From: Actinomadura soli | GTDB lineage: Bacteria > Actinomycetota > Actinomycetes > Streptosporangiales > Streptosporangiaceae | NCBI RefSeq assembly: GCF_005889715.1 | Contig: NZ_VCKW01000050.1 | Span: 1 to 40,238 of the forward strand | DNA length: 40,238 nucleotides | Reading direction: 5' to 3' | Part shown: piece by piece, positions 16,275 to 26,144 of the stretch | Position numbering within the stretch: position 1 is the stretch's first letter | Layout: each line of letters opens with the position of its first letter | Notes under the pieces: model-generated | What the model was told of the DNA's origin: nothing | Seen by the model: only the letters and a program-made list of their open reading frames with translations | The model's database searches: none | Translations under genes and position numbers: made by a program

Positions 16275-17864
16275 ATGAGCGGACGCACCCGGGGCCGGCC
16301 GATGGTCACGTTCGCCGCCGCGATCGCGGGCGTCCTGGCGCTGACCGGGATCGGCGTGTACGCGTTCGCCGAGATCGCCGGCTGCGCGGCCGAGGACCGC
16401 ATCACCCTGGACGTCGCGGTGGCGCCGGAGATCGTGCCCGCGCTGACCGCCGCCGTCCGGCGGTTCGACGGCTCCACCGGCACGTGCGCGCGGGCCCGGC
16501 TCCGGCGCGCCGAGCCGTCCGCCGTGAGCACGCTCCTGTCCGGCCGGGGCGGCGGCGACCGGCCGGACGTGTGGATCCCCGACTCGGTCCTCTGGACGGC
16601 CTTCGCCGAACCCGAGGAGGTGCGGCCGTCGATCGCCAACACCCCGGTCGTGCTGGCGACGGCGGCCCCGGCGGAGCCCACCTGGAACCTGCTGCTCGGA
16701 CCGGCCGCGGCCGCCGCCGGCGGGCGGCCGGAGTCCAGGGCCCGCGGCCCGCGCCCCCAGGTCCCCGACCCCTCGCGCAGCGCCGCCGGCCTGGTGGCCT
16801 TGCTGATGGCGGACCGCCTGGTCGCGGACGTCCCCGACGGCAAGGCGGTCTTCACCGGGCTCGTCCGCGCGATCAGGGAGACCGCCGCGCCGACGGTGGA
16901 GGAGGCGTTCGCCACCGCGGGCGCCGCCAGGGACGGGGCGGTCGTCGTCGCGTCCGAGCAGTCGGTCTTCCGGCACAACCGCGCGAATCCCGGCGTGCGC
17001 GCCTACGGCGCCGTCCCGAGGGAGGGGACGCTCTCGCTCGACTACCCGTTCATGATCGTCACCGCGGACGGCGACCGCGTGACCGCCGCGGAGAAGCTCG
17101 AACGCGAGCTGCGCGGCGAGCGGACCCGCGCCGACCTCAGCGGGCACGGGTTCGGCATCGGGCCCGCCGAGCCGTCGTGGACGCCCGCCGCCGACGACGT
17201 GCAGCGGATCACGCAGGCCTACGCCCGGCTGTCGCTGCCGACCCGGCTGCTCGTCCTGTTCGACATCTCCGGCTCGATGGGGGAGGAGGTCTCGCCCGGG
17301 CTCAACCGGCTCCAGGCCACCGCGCAGGTCGGCCAGACCGGGCTGCAACTGCTCGCCGACGACAGCGAGCTGGGCGTCTGGGAGTTCTCCACCGACCTGC
17401 GCGGCTCCCAGAACTGGGCGGAACGCGTGCCGATCGCGACGCTCGGCACGCGCGTCGGGTCCGTCACGCAGCGGCAGCGCATCCTGAGCGACCTCGGCCG
17501 CCTGCGCGTGAAGGAGAGCGGCGACACCGCGCTGTACGAGACGCTGCTCGCGGCGTTCCGGGAGGTGAAGCTCACCTACAAACCGGAGATGGTCAACACC
17601 GTCCTGGTCTTCACCGACGGCCGCAACGACCACCCGGGCGGGCCGAGCTTCGACCGGACCCTCGCCGACCTCCGCGCCGGGTACGACGCGACGCAGCCCG
17701 TCCAGGTCATCCTGCAGGGCTTCGGCGACGACGTGAACGTGGCCGAGCTGACGAAGCTCGCCGAGGCGACGCACGGGATCGTCCAGGTCGCGCGGACGCC
17801 GGCGGAGAGCAAGCGGCTGCTGCTGGAGGCCATGTCCAGGCGCGTCTGCACGCCGAACTGCTGA
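16275..17864 (+). CDS. Exported solute-binding protein fused to a VWA domain
   Basis: 529 residues. Residues 11-31 form a hydrophobic signal or anchor after a basic start, and IAGC (Cys37) fits a lipobox, so it may be a lipoprotein facing outward. Residues 40-300 resemble an extracellular solute-binding fold (ITLDVAVAPEIVPALTAAVR, then PDVWIPDSVLWTAF). From about residue 320 comes a von Willebrand factor A domain with the metal-ion site LLVLFDISGSMGEE (Asp330, Ser332, Ser334) and VLVFTDGRNDHPGG. VWA domains bind protein ligands through a divalent metal. CTPNC at the end may form a disulphide. ATG 16275 follows GAGGG. No permease or ATPase is adjacent, so binding or sensing is more likely than transport. 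Confidence 0.85.
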   Translation: MSGRTRGRPMVTFAAAIAGVLALTGIGVYAFAEIAGCAAEDRITLDVAVAPEIVPALTAAVRRFDGSTGTCARARLRRAEPSAVSTLLSGRGGGDRPDVWIPDSVLWTAFAEPEEVRPSIANTPVVLATAAPAEPTWNLLLGPAAAAAGGRPESRARGPRPQVPDPSRSAAGLVALLMADRLVADVPDGKAVFTGLVRAIRETAAPTVEEAFATAGAARDGAVVVASEQSVFRHNRANPGVRAYGAVPREGTLSLDYPFMIVTADGDRVTAAEKLERELRGERTRADLSGHGFGIGPAEPSWTPAADDVQRITQAYARLSLPTRLLVLFDISGSMGEEVSPGLNRLQATAQVGQTGLQLLADDSELGVWEFSTDLRGSQNWAERVPIATLGTRVGSVTQRQRILSDLGRLRVKESGDTALYETLLAAFREVKLTYKPEMVNTVLVFTDGRNDHPGGPSFDRTLADLRAGYDATQPVQVILQGFGDDVNVAELTKLAEATHGIVQVARTPAESKRLLLEAMSRRVCTPNC

Positions 17865-17866
17865 CG

Positions 17867-17879
17867 GGCCGATCCGGCC
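17867..17879 (+). terminator. Short hairpin after the VWA gene
   Basis: GGCCG and CGGCC flank a three-base loop two bases after the stop codon. It is short and lacks a U-run. The remaining gap to 18101, between two convergent genes, shows no further gene that I can support. Confidence 0.3.
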
Positions 17880-18101
17880 TGCTCGTCCCGTGGGCGCGCC
17901 GATGACCGCGCCGTGGCGTCCCCCCGTCAAGGCCACGACACGGTCACCGGGCCGCCGCGCCGGGCCGCCCGCCGAGGCGGAGACCCTGGGGAAGAACGCG
18001 GCGATGCGATGGTGCAGACTCGCGGGCCGGCGAAAACTCATCGGTCCCGGCACCCTCGGCGGGCACAGGCGATTCGGCAGGCCGCGGGGGATCCGCCTGG
18101 C

Positions 18102-19001
18102 TCAGCCGTGGCGGGCGTCGCGGTCGGCGGCCCGGCGCGCGTCCCGGGCGGCCTCGCGTGCCTCCCGCGCCGCCTCCTCCGCGCGGGCGCGGTTCTGCTC
18201 GGCGCGCTCGGCCCGGCGGGACGCCGCGTCCCGCTCGGCGACGGCCCGCTCCAGCTCGTGGCGGAGCCGTCCCACCGCCGCGGACGCCTCCTCCGCCTCC
18301 CACTTCGCCGCGTCGGCGCGCTCCGCGCGCTCGGCCAGCCTCCGGTCCGCGTCCTCGGCCCGCCTGCGCAGCGTCTCCGCCCTCCGCGCCCGCGCCGCGC
18401 TCGTCCGCGTGACGTTCGACTTCGCCGGGGCGGGCCTGGCCTTCTTCTCTTTCTTCGGTTCCTTCTTCGGTGCCTTCTCCTCGGGCTCGGGTTTCGCCCG
18501 CTCCTCTTCGCCGCCGGGGGCCATGGGGAAGCCCGCCGGGACGAAACCGGTGTGGCTGCGCGGCTGCGTCAGCCGTCCCTCGCGCACCTCGTCGGCGATG
18601 CCGGGGTCCACGGTGGCGGCTTGCAGCGTGTCCTCCACCTCCCGGCCGGCCTGCTCACGGAGCGGATTGCCCGCGTCCGACGCGAGCCCGCCCGCGGTGC
18701 GCACGAGCGACCCCACCAGCCGGGCCCTGCGCTGCTCCAGATCGCCGAGCCCGCCGCCCGAGCCCCACGCCTCGCGCATCTCGGCGCCGACGTCCAGCAG
18801 CCGCCCCAGGTCGTCGGCCGCCCTGCGGGACAGCAGGTTCACCGCCCACGCCGACAGCGTCGGGCGCCGCAGCGCCCCGATCCGCTTGGCGAGCGGCCCG
18901 TCGCCCGCCGCCTTCGCGTCCTGGGCCAGCCGGTTGCGCGCCGCCACGAAGTCGGCCGGCCGGACGCCGTAGAGCTCATCGGCCGCACTGGAGAAGTCCA
19001 C
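18102..19001 (-). CDS. Hypothetical coiled-coil protein
   Basis: 299 residues, no named family recognised. The first 125 residues form a helical domain (ELYGVRPADFVAARNRLAQD, then ALRRPTLSAWAVNLLSRR), a pattern I associate with uncharacterised actinobacterial proteins. A middle segment is rich in Pro, Lys and Glu (EEKAPKKEPKKEKKARP). From about residue 200 to the end runs a long Ala/Arg/Glu coiled coil. There is no signal peptide; it is probably a cytoplasmic scaffold or filament-like protein. It starts at GTG 19001, 30 bp after the M20 peptidase stop, and is likely cotranscribed with it. Confidence 0.75.
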   Translation of the reverse strand: MDFSSAADELYGVRPADFVAARNRLAQDAKAAGDGPLAKRIGALRRPTLSAWAVNLLSRRAADDLGRLLDVGAEMREAWGSGGGLGDLEQRRARLVGSLVRTAGGLASDAGNPLREQAGREVEDTLQAATVDPGIADEVREGRLTQPRSHTGFVPAGFPMAPGGEEERAKPEPEEKAPKKEPKKEKKARPAPAKSNVTRTSAARARRAETLRRRAEDADRRLAERAERADAAKWEAEEASAAVGRLRHELERAVAERDAASRRAERAEQNRARAEEAAREAREAARDARRAADRDARHG

Positions 19002-19031
19002 ATCTGATCTCTACCCCGCCTGGCGGGCGGG

Positions 19032-20411
19032 TCAGCGGGTGTCGAGGAAGCGGTCCAGGACGCGGGTGCCGAAGGCCAGGGCGTCCACGGGGACGCGTTC
19101 GTCCACGCCGTGGAACATGCCGAGATAGTCGAGGTCCGGGCCGAGGAGCAGCGGGGCGAAGCCGAAGCTCGCGATGCCGATGCGGTGGAACGCCTTGGCG
19201 TCGGTGCCGCCCCCCATCACGTACGGGACGGGGCGGGCGAGCGGGTCCTCGGCGCGGAGCGCGCCGGCGAGCGCCGCGAAGGTCGGGCCCGCCGGATCCG
19301 CGGCCGGGGCCCGCTCGTGGCTGATGAACTCGCGGGTGACCTTCGGGCCCAGGAGCCGGTCGATCGTGGCGAGGAACTCCTCGCCCGTGCCCGGCACGTA
19401 GCGCCCGTCCACCTCGGCGGTCGCCGTGCCCGGCACGACGTTGACCTTGTAGCCGGCGTCGAGCCGGGTCGGGTTGGCCGAGTTGCGGATCGTCGCCTCG
19501 AACAGGCGGCCGACGCCGCCGAGGCGTTCGGCCTCCGCGTCGAGGCGGTCGACGTCGATGGACGTGCCGAGCGCGTCCGCCAGGCCGTCCAGCAGGGCGC
19601 GGACGCCCGGGGTCAGGCGGACGGGCCATTCGTGCGAGGCGATCCGGGAGACCGCGTGCGCGATCTCCGCCACCGCGTTGCGGGGGGCCGGTTTGGAGCC
19701 GTGGCCCGCGGTGCCGCGGGTCGTCAGCCGCATCCAGGCGGTGCCGCGCTCGCCCGTCGCGATCGGGTAGATCCGCGTCTCGGCGCCCTCGCCGAACTCC
19801 CGCGCGGTGACGCTGAAGCCGCCGGACTCGCTGATCGCCTCCGTGCAGCCCTCGAAGTACCCGCGGTGCTCGCGCGCCACGTACCGGGAGCCGTGGTCGC
19901 CGGTGCACTCCTCGTCGGCGAGGAACGCCAGCACCAGGTCGCCGCGGGTGCGCCGGCCCTCCCGCAGCCGCCGCCGGACGGTCGCCAGCGTCATCGCGAG
20001 GGTGCCCTTCATGTCGACCGCGCCGCGCCCCCACACGCACCCGTCGCGCACCTCGCCCGAGAACGGCGGGACCGTCCACTCGGACGGGTCGGCGGGCACC
20101 ACGTCGAGATGCCCGTGGATCAGGAACGCCGGATGGGACGGGTCGCCGCCGGGCACGCGGGCCAGCACGCTCGCGCGGCCCGGCCGGGACTCGACGATCA
20201 CCGGGTCGGCGCCGACGTCGTCCAGCAGTACGGCGACGTGCTCGGCGGCGGGCCGTTCCGGGTGGGCCACCCCCTCGCCCCGGTTCGTGGTGTCGAAGCG
20301 GATGAGATCGGCGCAGATCGCCGCCGCCTCGGCCGCCGCCCTTTCCGCGCCCGCCCCGGCCGCCGCCGGTCCGGCCGCGCCGGGCGGCTCGTCGCGCACG
20401 CCTACCCCCAT
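19032..20411 (-). CDS. M20/M25/M40-family metallopeptidase
   Basis: 459 residues with the two-zinc amidohydrolase fold of the ArgE/DapE/CPG2 group. FLIHGHLDVVPAD gives the first zinc His and the catalytic Asp, WGRGAVDMKGTLAM the bridging Asp, and FLADEECTGDHGSRY the Glu-Glu pair (general base and ligand). The dimerisation insert follows, and GGGTDAKAFHRIGI lies near the C-terminus with the last ligand His in YLGMFHGVDERV. It likely releases an amino acid from a short peptide or N-acyl amino acid in the cytoplasm. ATG 20411 was chosen for its AAAGGGAG; an in-frame ATG at 20429 is less likely. The divergent peptide importer next door suggests it may process imported peptides. Confidence 0.9.
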   Translation of the reverse strand: MGVGVRDEPPGAAGPAAAGAGAERAAAEAAAICADLIRFDTTNRGEGVAHPERPAAEHVAVLLDDVGADPVIVESRPGRASVLARVPGGDPSHPAFLIHGHLDVVPADPSEWTVPPFSGEVRDGCVWGRGAVDMKGTLAMTLATVRRRLREGRRTRGDLVLAFLADEECTGDHGSRYVAREHRGYFEGCTEAISESGGFSVTAREFGEGAETRIYPIATGERGTAWMRLTTRGTAGHGSKPAPRNAVAEIAHAVSRIASHEWPVRLTPGVRALLDGLADALGTSIDVDRLDAEAERLGGVGRLFEATIRNSANPTRLDAGYKVNVVPGTATAEVDGRYVPGTGEEFLATIDRLLGPKVTREFISHERAPAADPAGPTFAALAGALRAEDPLARPVPYVMGGGTDAKAFHRIGIASFGFAPLLLGPDLDYLGMFHGVDERVPVDALAFGTRVLDRFLDTR

Positions 20412-20435
20412 GGCTCCCTTTCGCAGCAAGGCTTC

Positions 20436-20463
20436 ATTTTCCTCCGCCGCTGACCTGTGTCAA
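20436..20463 (-). promoter_or_regulatory. Promoter of the M20 peptidase gene
   Basis: On the minus strand TTGACA (20463-20458) and GAAAAT (20441-20436) are spaced by 16 bp, with the ATG about 25 bases further. The divergent ABC operon must share this 200-bp gap, but no convincing promoter for it was found. Confidence 0.5.
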
Positions 20464-20611
20464 TGGATGATCAAGAACGTCTCGATCCGGTCTCGACTCC
20501 GTCAGCGGCGTGTCCGAACGGTCACCGCGAGTACGCGGCTGCCACCAATCTAGGTGCGGGGGTCGGCCGAGCGTGCCGTCCGCGCGACGGAGCGACGGGG
20601 CGAGGAGGAGC

Positions 20612-22231
20612 ATGACCAGTCAGAGGGGTGCCGGCGGGGGTGCCCGGCTGAAGGCCGCGGGGCTCGCCGCGGTGGCGCTCGCCGCGCCGTTCGGCCTGTC
20701 GGCCTGCGGCGGCGGCGACGCCGGGGCGAGCGACGGCGTGTTCACGGCCGGCCATTCCGAGCCCGACCACCTGGTGCCCGCCAACACCACGAGCAGCTAC
20801 GCCTTCGACGTGATCAGCGAGCTGTTCGACAACCTGATGACGCTCGACACGGGCGGCAGGGCCGTGCCGCTGGCCGCCGAGTCCGTCACGTCCGGCGACC
20901 AGCGGGTCTGGACGATCAAGGTGAGGCCCGGGCAGAGGTTCCACAACGGCGAGCCGGTGACCGCGCAGAGCTTCGCGGACGCGTGGAACAACGCCGCCTA
21001 CGGGCCCGGCGCCATGGCCACCAACGAGTACTTCTCGTACATCAAGGGGTACGAGGAGCTGAACCCCGAGGGCCGGAACGCCGAACCGGAGGCCGACACC
21101 CTGTCCGGCGTCGACGTGGTCGACCAGCACACCCTGAAGGTCTCGCTGAACGACCCGTTCAGCCAGTTCCCGATGCTGCTCACCTATCCGGCCTACGCGC
21201 CGATGCCGAAGGCCGGGCTGAAGGATCTCAAGGCGTTCGACACTCACCCGATCGGCAACGGCCCGTACGAGATGGACGGGAACTGGGAACGCAACGAGCA
21301 GATCAAGCTCGTCGCGTTCTCCGGCTACACCGGCCCGCGCAAGCCCCGGAACAAGGGCGTGATCTGGAAGAGCTACTCCAGCGCCGACACCGCGTACACC
21401 GACCTGCGGGCGGGTCGGATCGACGTGCTGCAGACGATCCCGTCCGCCAAGGTCGCCGAGGCGAAACGGCTGCTCGGCGACCGGTTCCTGCCCCGCGAGA
21501 CGGGCACGATCGACTACCTCGGCTTCCCGGTGTGGGACAAGCGGTTCGCCAGCGCCGACCTGCGCAGGGCGATCTCGATGGCCATCGACCGGCAGGGCAT
21601 CAACAAGGCCGTCTACAACGGCGACTACATCCCCGCCGACTCCCTGCTCCCCGCCATCATCGAGGGCCACCGGCCGAACGCGTGCGGCGAGCCGTGCACC
21701 CACGACCCGGCCAAGGCCAGGCAGCTGTTCGCCAAGGCCGGCGGGTTCAGCGGGACGCTGGAGCTGTACTTCTCCAACGCGCAGCCGACCTACGCCCAGT
21801 GGATGCGGATCGTGGCGAACTCCCTGCGCGACACCTTCGGCATCAAGGACATCCAGTTCCGGCAGGTGCCCGCGTCCGACTACTTCTCCATGCTGCGCGA
21901 GCGCGGGGAGAAGGGCCCGTACCGGCAGAACTGGGAGGCCGACTACCCGAGCGCCCAGAACTACCTGGAGAACATGTGGAGCTCGGCCGCCAACCGGATG
22001 GGCTGGACGAGCAAGGCGTTCGACGACCTGATCGCCAAGGCCAACCGGACGGCCGACCCGCGGGAGGGCATCAGGTTCTACAACCAGGCGGAGGACATCG
22101 CCATCCGCGAGATGCCGATGATCCCGCTGTGGACGTGGGCGGGCCAGGGCGGCCGTTCCGAGAACGTCGGCAACGTCACGATCACCCCGTACTCGACGGG
22201 CCTTGTCGCGACCGACGTGACGGTGAAGTAG
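20612..22231 (+). CDS. Peptide ABC transporter substrate-binding lipoprotein (SBP family 5)
   Basis: 539 residues of the DppA/OppA family. A Lys/Arg-poor start leads to a hydrophobic stretch and the lipobox LSAC with Cys32, so the mature protein is a lipoprotein on the outer face of the membrane. Family signatures include TAGHSEPDHLVPANTTSSYA early on, FHNGEPVTAQSFADAWN around residues 111-127, and FASADLRRAISMAIDRQGIN around 312-331. It captures oligopeptides or similar ligands and delivers them to the permeases encoded directly downstream. AGGAGG precedes ATG 20612. The permease gene follows after six bases. Ligand specificity cannot be told from sequence. Confidence 0.95.
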   Translation: MTSQRGAGGGARLKAAGLAAVALAAPFGLSACGGGDAGASDGVFTAGHSEPDHLVPANTTSSYAFDVISELFDNLMTLDTGGRAVPLAAESVTSGDQRVWTIKVRPGQRFHNGEPVTAQSFADAWNNAAYGPGAMATNEYFSYIKGYEELNPEGRNAEPEADTLSGVDVVDQHTLKVSLNDPFSQFPMLLTYPAYAPMPKAGLKDLKAFDTHPIGNGPYEMDGNWERNEQIKLVAFSGYTGPRKPRNKGVIWKSYSSADTAYTDLRAGRIDVLQTIPSAKVAEAKRLLGDRFLPRETGTIDYLGFPVWDKRFASADLRRAISMAIDRQGINKAVYNGDYIPADSLLPAIIEGHRPNACGEPCTHDPAKARQLFAKAGGFSGTLELYFSNAQPTYAQWMRIVANSLRDTFGIKDIQFRQVPASDYFSMLRERGEKGPYRQNWEADYPSAQNYLENMWSSAANRMGWTSKAFDDLIAKANRTADPREGIRFYNQAEDIAIREMPMIPLWTWAGQGGRSENVGNVTITPYSTGLVATDVTVK

Positions 22232-22237
22232 CCGGCG

Positions 22238-23164
22238 ATGTGGCGGTACACGGTCCGGCGGCTCCTGCAGGCGGTCCCGGTCTTCATCGGGACCACGCTG
22301 CTGATCTACGCGATGGTGTTCGCGCTGCCCGGAGACCCGATCCAGGCGCTCGCCGGGGACAAGCCCGTCCCGGAGAACGTCCTGCGGACGCTCCGGGACA
22401 AGTACAACCTGGACGACCCGCTGCTCGTGCAGTACGCGAAGTACATGTGGGGGCTCGTCCAGGGCGACCTGGGCGAGAACTACACCGGGCAGAGCGTGTC
22501 GGAGATGCTCGGCGGCCGCTGGGCGGTCACCGCACAGCTCGCGATCACCGCCTGGATCTTCGAGCTGCTCATCGGGATCGTGCTCGGGGTGTGGGCGGGC
22601 CTGCGGCGCGGGAAGCTCGCCGACACCCTCGTCCTCGGCGGGACGACGCTGGTGATCGCGGTGCCGGTGTTCGTCATCGGCTCCCTCGCGCAGATCCTGT
22701 TCGGCCTGCGCTGGCAGATCTTCCCGACCGCCGGGACGGACGACGGGTGGCCGATGAGCTACCTGCTGCCCGGCATCGTCCTCGGGTCGCTCGGCCTGTC
22801 GTACGTGGCACGCCTGACCCGGACGGGTCTGGCCGAGAACCTGCGCGCCGACTACGTCCGCACCGCCCGCGCCAAGGGCCTGTCGCGGACGCGGGTCGTC
22901 GGGCGGCACGCGCTGCGCAACTCGCTGATCCCCGTGGTGACGTATCTGGGCGTCGACTTCGGGAACCTGATGGGCGGCGCGATCGTGACCGAGGGCATCT
23001 TCAACCTGCCCGGCATCGGCCAGCAGGTGTTCCAGTCGATCCAGCTCAAGGAGGGGCCCGTCGTGGTCGGCGCGGTCACCGTGCTGGTGCTGATCTTCCT
23101 GCTCGTCAGCCTGCTCGTGGACCTGCTGTACGGGATCTTCGACCCGAGGATCCGCTATGAGTGA
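22238..23164 (+). CDS. Peptide ABC transporter permease, DppB/OppB type
   Basis: 308 residues with about six membrane helices. The start RRLLQAVPVFIGTTLLIYAM is the typical DppB first helix, and FALPGDPIQALAG follows it. The cytoplasmic EAA loop reads YVRTARAKGLSRTRVVGRHA, the contact point with the ATPases. It forms half of the membrane channel with the next gene product. It overlaps that gene by eight bases, so the two are translated together. Confidence 0.95.
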   Translation: MWRYTVRRLLQAVPVFIGTTLLIYAMVFALPGDPIQALAGDKPVPENVLRTLRDKYNLDDPLLVQYAKYMWGLVQGDLGENYTGQSVSEMLGGRWAVTAQLAITAWIFELLIGIVLGVWAGLRRGKLADTLVLGGTTLVIAVPVFVIGSLAQILFGLRWQIFPTAGTDDGWPMSYLLPGIVLGSLGLSYVARLTRTGLAENLRADYVRTARAKGLSRTRVVGRHALRNSLIPVVTYLGVDFGNLMGGAIVTEGIFNLPGIGQQVFQSIQLKEGPVVVGAVTVLVLIFLLVSLLVDLLYGIFDPRIRYE

Positions 23165-24047
23165 GGCCACGGCGGTGGCCGCCGCGGGCGGCGAGGTCGG
23201 CCGGGCCTCGCTGTGGGACGACGCGTGGCGCGACCTGCGGCGGCGCCGGGTCTTCTGGGGCTCGGCGGCGATCCTCGCCGTGGTCGCGGTGATGGCCGCG
23301 CTGCCGGGGCTGTTCACCGCCACGGCCGCCAACGAGGGCTGCGACCCGAACATCTCCGGGCTCGGCCCGTCCGGCGACCACTGGTTCGGCACCGACATCG
23401 CGGGCTGCGACCTCTACGCGCACGTCGTGCACGGCGCCCGCCCGACCCTGCTGATCGGCGTCGCCGTCACGCTGTTCGCGCTGCTGATCGCGGTGCTGTT
23501 CGGGACGCTCGCCGGCTACTACGGCGGCCTCGTGGACACCCTCGTCGCGCGGCTCACCGACGTGTTCTTCGGGCTGCCGTTCGTGCTCGGCGCCACGGTC
23601 ATCCTCGTCGCGTTCCCCGGGCACGGCGTGTGGGCGATGACGCTGGTGCTGGTGCTGCTCGGCTGGACGACGATGATCCGCATCATGCGCGGGCAGGTCA
23701 TCGCCGTCCGCGACGCCGACTACGTGCGGGCGGCGCGGCTGCTCGGCGCGTCCGACGGGCGGATCATGGCGCGGCACGTCCTGCCGAACGCGGTCGCCCC
23801 GGTGATCGTCGTCGCCACCCTCAACGTCGGCAACGTGATCGTCGGGGAGGCGACGCTGGACTTTCTCGGCGTCGGCCTGCAGTACCCGCAGGTGTCGTGG
23901 GGGCTGCAGCTCGGCCAGGCGAAGGACTCCTTCCTCGACCACCCGCACCTGCTGATCTTCCCCGCGGCGTTCCTGTCGGCGACGGTGCTGAGCTTCCTGC
24001 TGCTCGGCGACGCCGCCCGCGACGCCCTCGACCCGAAGCTGCGGTGA
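23157..24047 (+). CDS. Peptide ABC transporter permease, DppC/OppC type
   Basis: 296 residues. A cytoplasmic N-terminus of about 30 residues precedes the first helix, as in OppC. HWFGTDIAGCDLYAHVVHGA is the periplasmic OppC signature, and the EAA loop reads YVRAARLLGASDGRIMARHV. About six membrane helices. It pairs with the upstream permease in the channel. Its stop codon lies six bases before the ATG of the ATPase gene, or overlaps an alternative GTG start. Confidence 0.95.
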   Translation: MSEATAVAAAGGEVGRASLWDDAWRDLRRRRVFWGSAAILAVVAVMAALPGLFTATAANEGCDPNISGLGPSGDHWFGTDIAGCDLYAHVVHGARPTLLIGVAVTLFALLIAVLFGTLAGYYGGLVDTLVARLTDVFFGLPFVLGATVILVAFPGHGVWAMTLVLVLLGWTTMIRIMRGQVIAVRDADYVRAARLLGASDGRIMARHVLPNAVAPVIVVATLNVGNVIVGEATLDFLGVGLQYPQVSWGLQLGQAKDSFLDHPHLLIFPAAFLSATVLSFLLLGDAARDALDPKLR

Positions 24048-24052
24048 CGCCC

Positions 24053-25108
24053 ATGACAGCCGAACCGAGGAAGGGCGATCTGGTCCCCGCGCCGCGCCCG
24101 GACGCGCCGCTCCTCCAGGTGGACGACCTGCACGTCCGCTTCCGCGTGCGCGGCCAGGACGTCCGCGCCGTGAACGGGCTGTCCTACACCCTCGCGGAGG
24201 GGGAGACCGTCGCGATCCTCGGCGAGTCGGGGTCGGGCAAGAGCGTCGCGGCGCAGGCCGTGATGGGCATCCTCGACACGCCGCCCGCGCGCGTCGAGCG
24301 CGGGTCGGTGCGGCTGCGCGGCGTGGAACTGCTCGGCCTGCCGGAGCGGCGCCGCCGCGCCTACCGCGCCGACCGCATCGCGATGATCTTCCAGGACGCG
24401 CTGACCGCGCTCAATCCGGTGTTCACCGTCGGTGACCAGCTCCGCGAGATGTACCGGGTGCACCGCGGCCTCGGCCGCCGCGCCGCCAGGGACAGGGCGG
24501 TCGAGCTGATGGAGCGGGTGCGGATCCCGTCCGCGGCGCGGCGCCTCGGCGACCACCCGCACCAGTTCTCCGGCGGCATGCGCCAGCGCATCATGATCGC
24601 GATGGCGCTGGCACTGGAGCCGGACGTGCTGATCGCGGACGAGCCGACCACCGCCCTCGACGTGACCGTGCAGGCGCAGATCATGCGGCTGCTCGCCGGG
24701 CTCCAGGACGAGCTGACCATGGGCATGGTGCTGATCACCCACGATCTCGGCGTCGTCGCCGGCGTCGCGGACCGGATCGTCGTCATGTACGCGGGGTCGG
24801 TCGCCGAACAGTCGCCCGCCCGCGACCTGTACGCGCGGCCCGCGCACCCGTACACGCGCGGGCTGCTGGCGTCGGTGCCGCGCCTCGACCGGCGCGGCGG
24901 GCCGCTCGTCCCGATCGCTGGCGCGCCGCCGGACCCGGCCGCGCTGCCGCCCGGCTGCCCGTTCCATCCGCGCTGCCCGCGCGCCGAGGCGGTCTGCGCG
25001 GTGGAGCGGCCGCCGCTCGTCACCGTGGCGCCCGGGCACGACGCGGCCTGCCACTTCGCCGCCGAGGTCCACGCCGAACAGGAGGTTCCCGGTGCCGGAT
25101 CCGTGTGA
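24053..25108 (+). CDS. Peptide ABC transporter ATP-binding protein, DppD/OppD type
   Basis: 351 residues. Walker A is GESGSGKS near residue 56, the Q-loop is [13 protein letters not shown], the ABC signature is [15 protein letters not shown], and Walker B is [14 protein letters not shown] followed by the H-loop THD. The C-terminal oligopeptide domain holds [14 protein letters not shown], the cysteine cluster that can carry a 4Fe-4S centre in this family. It hydrolyses ATP to drive import, as a heterodimer with the next gene product. ATG 24053 was chosen; GTG 24044, which overlaps the previous stop, is an alternative. It overlaps the next gene by 17 bases. Confidence 0.95.
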   Translation: MTAEPRKGDLVPAPRPDAPLLQVDDLHVRFRVRGQDVRAVNGLSYTLAEGETVAILGESGSGKSVAAQAVMGILDTPPARVERGSVRLRGVELLGLPERRRRAYRADRIAMIFQDALTALNPVFTVGDQLREMYRVHRGLGRRAARDRAVELMERVRIPSAARRLGDHPHQFSGGMRQRIMIAMALALEPDVLIADEPTTALDVTVQAQIMRLLAGLQDELTMGMVLITHDLGVVAGVADRIVVMYAGSVAEQSPARDLYARPAHPYTRGLLASVPRLDRRGGPLVPIAGAPPDPAALPPGCPFHPRCPRAEAVCAVERPPLVTVAPGHDAACHFAAEVHAEQEVPGAGSV

Positions 25109-26114
25109 TGTGCCCCCGATCCTCCAGGTGGAGGGCATCGTCAAGCACTACCCGGTGACCCGCGGCGTGGTGATCAGGCGGACGGTCGGCCGGGTCAGGG
25201 CCGTGGACGGCGTCGACCTGGAGCTGCGCCGCGGCGAGACCCTCGGCGTCGTCGGCGAGTCCGGCTGCGGGAAGTCGACCCTGGCGAAGCTGCTGCTCGC
25301 CGCCGAACGTCCCACCGCCGGGACGGTCCGCTTCGAGGGCCGCGACATCTTCGCGATGCCGAGATCCGAGCTGCGGGCCCTGCGCCGCCGCGTCCAGATG
25401 GTGCTGCAGGACCCGTACTCGTCCCTGAACCCCCGCATGACCGTCGGCGACATCGTCGGGGAGCCGTTCGCCGTCCACCCGGAGGTCGCGCCGAAGGGCG
25501 AGCGGCGCGGGCGCGTCCGGGACCTGCTGGAGCTGGTCGGCCTCGACCCCGGCCACGTCGGCCGGTACCCGCACCAGTTCTCCGGCGGGCAGCGGCAGCG
25601 CGTCGGGATCGCCCGCGCCCTCGCGCTGCGGCCCGACGTCATCGTGTGCGACGAGCCGGTGTCCGCGCTGGACGTGTCCGTGCAGGCGCAGGTGATGAAC
25701 CTGCTCGCCGAGCTGCAGCGGGAGCTGGGCCTGGCGTACGTGTTCATCGCGCACGACCTGGCCGCCGTCCGCCACATCTCCGACCGCGTCGCCGTGATGT
25801 ACCTCGGCAAGGTCGTCGAGACCGGCGACGAGACCCAGATCTACGAGCACCCCACCCACCCGTACACGCAGGCGCTGCTGTCGGCCGTCCCCGTCCCGGA
25901 CCCCGACGCGCCCGGCTGGACGGGGCGGATCCAGATGGAGGGGGAGCCGCCGTCGCCGCTGGACCCGCCGTCCGGCTGCCGGTTCCGTACCCGCTGCCGG
26001 AAGGCCCGGGACGTCTGCGCGGAACAGGAACCGGCCCTGGAAGCGAGGGAGGGTTCCGCCCACCCCAGCGCGTGCCATTTCGCGGGCGAAGAGGCCCTTA
26101 CCGAGCAAACCTGA
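25092..26114 (+). CDS. Peptide ABC transporter ATP-binding protein, DppF/OppF type
   Basis: 340 residues. Walker A is GESGCGKST near residue 55, the Q-loop [18 protein letters not shown], signature [15 protein letters not shown], Walker [15 protein letters not shown], and H-loop AHD. The tail has [14 protein letters not shown], again the OppD/F cysteine cluster. It completes the five-gene importer of binding protein, two permeases and two ATPases. GTG 25092 is preceded by AGGAGG inside the upstream gene. The operon ends here; the next gene has its own -10 box. Confidence 0.95.
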   Translation: MPDPCDVPPILQVEGIVKHYPVTRGVVIRRTVGRVRAVDGVDLELRRGETLGVVGESGCGKSTLAKLLLAAERPTAGTVRFEGRDIFAMPRSELRALRRRVQMVLQDPYSSLNPRMTVGDIVGEPFAVHPEVAPKGERRGRVRDLLELVGLDPGHVGRYPHQFSGGQRQRVGIARALALRPDVIVCDEPVSALDVSVQAQVMNLLAELQRELGLAYVFIAHDLAAVRHISDRVAVMYLGKVVETGDETQIYEHPTHPYTQALLSAVPVPDPDAPGWTGRIQMEGEPPSPLDPPSGCRFRTRCRKARDVCAEQEPALEAREGSAHPSACHFAGEEALTEQT

Positions 26115-26144
26115 CGTTGCGGCGGACCCCGGAAAGGGCTTCCG

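Noticed and set aside
20522..23398. 958-residue open frame on the minus strand across the peptide importer
   Set aside because: The plus strand encodes a clear binding protein and permease there. The minus frame is low-complexity and lacks a ribosome binding site.
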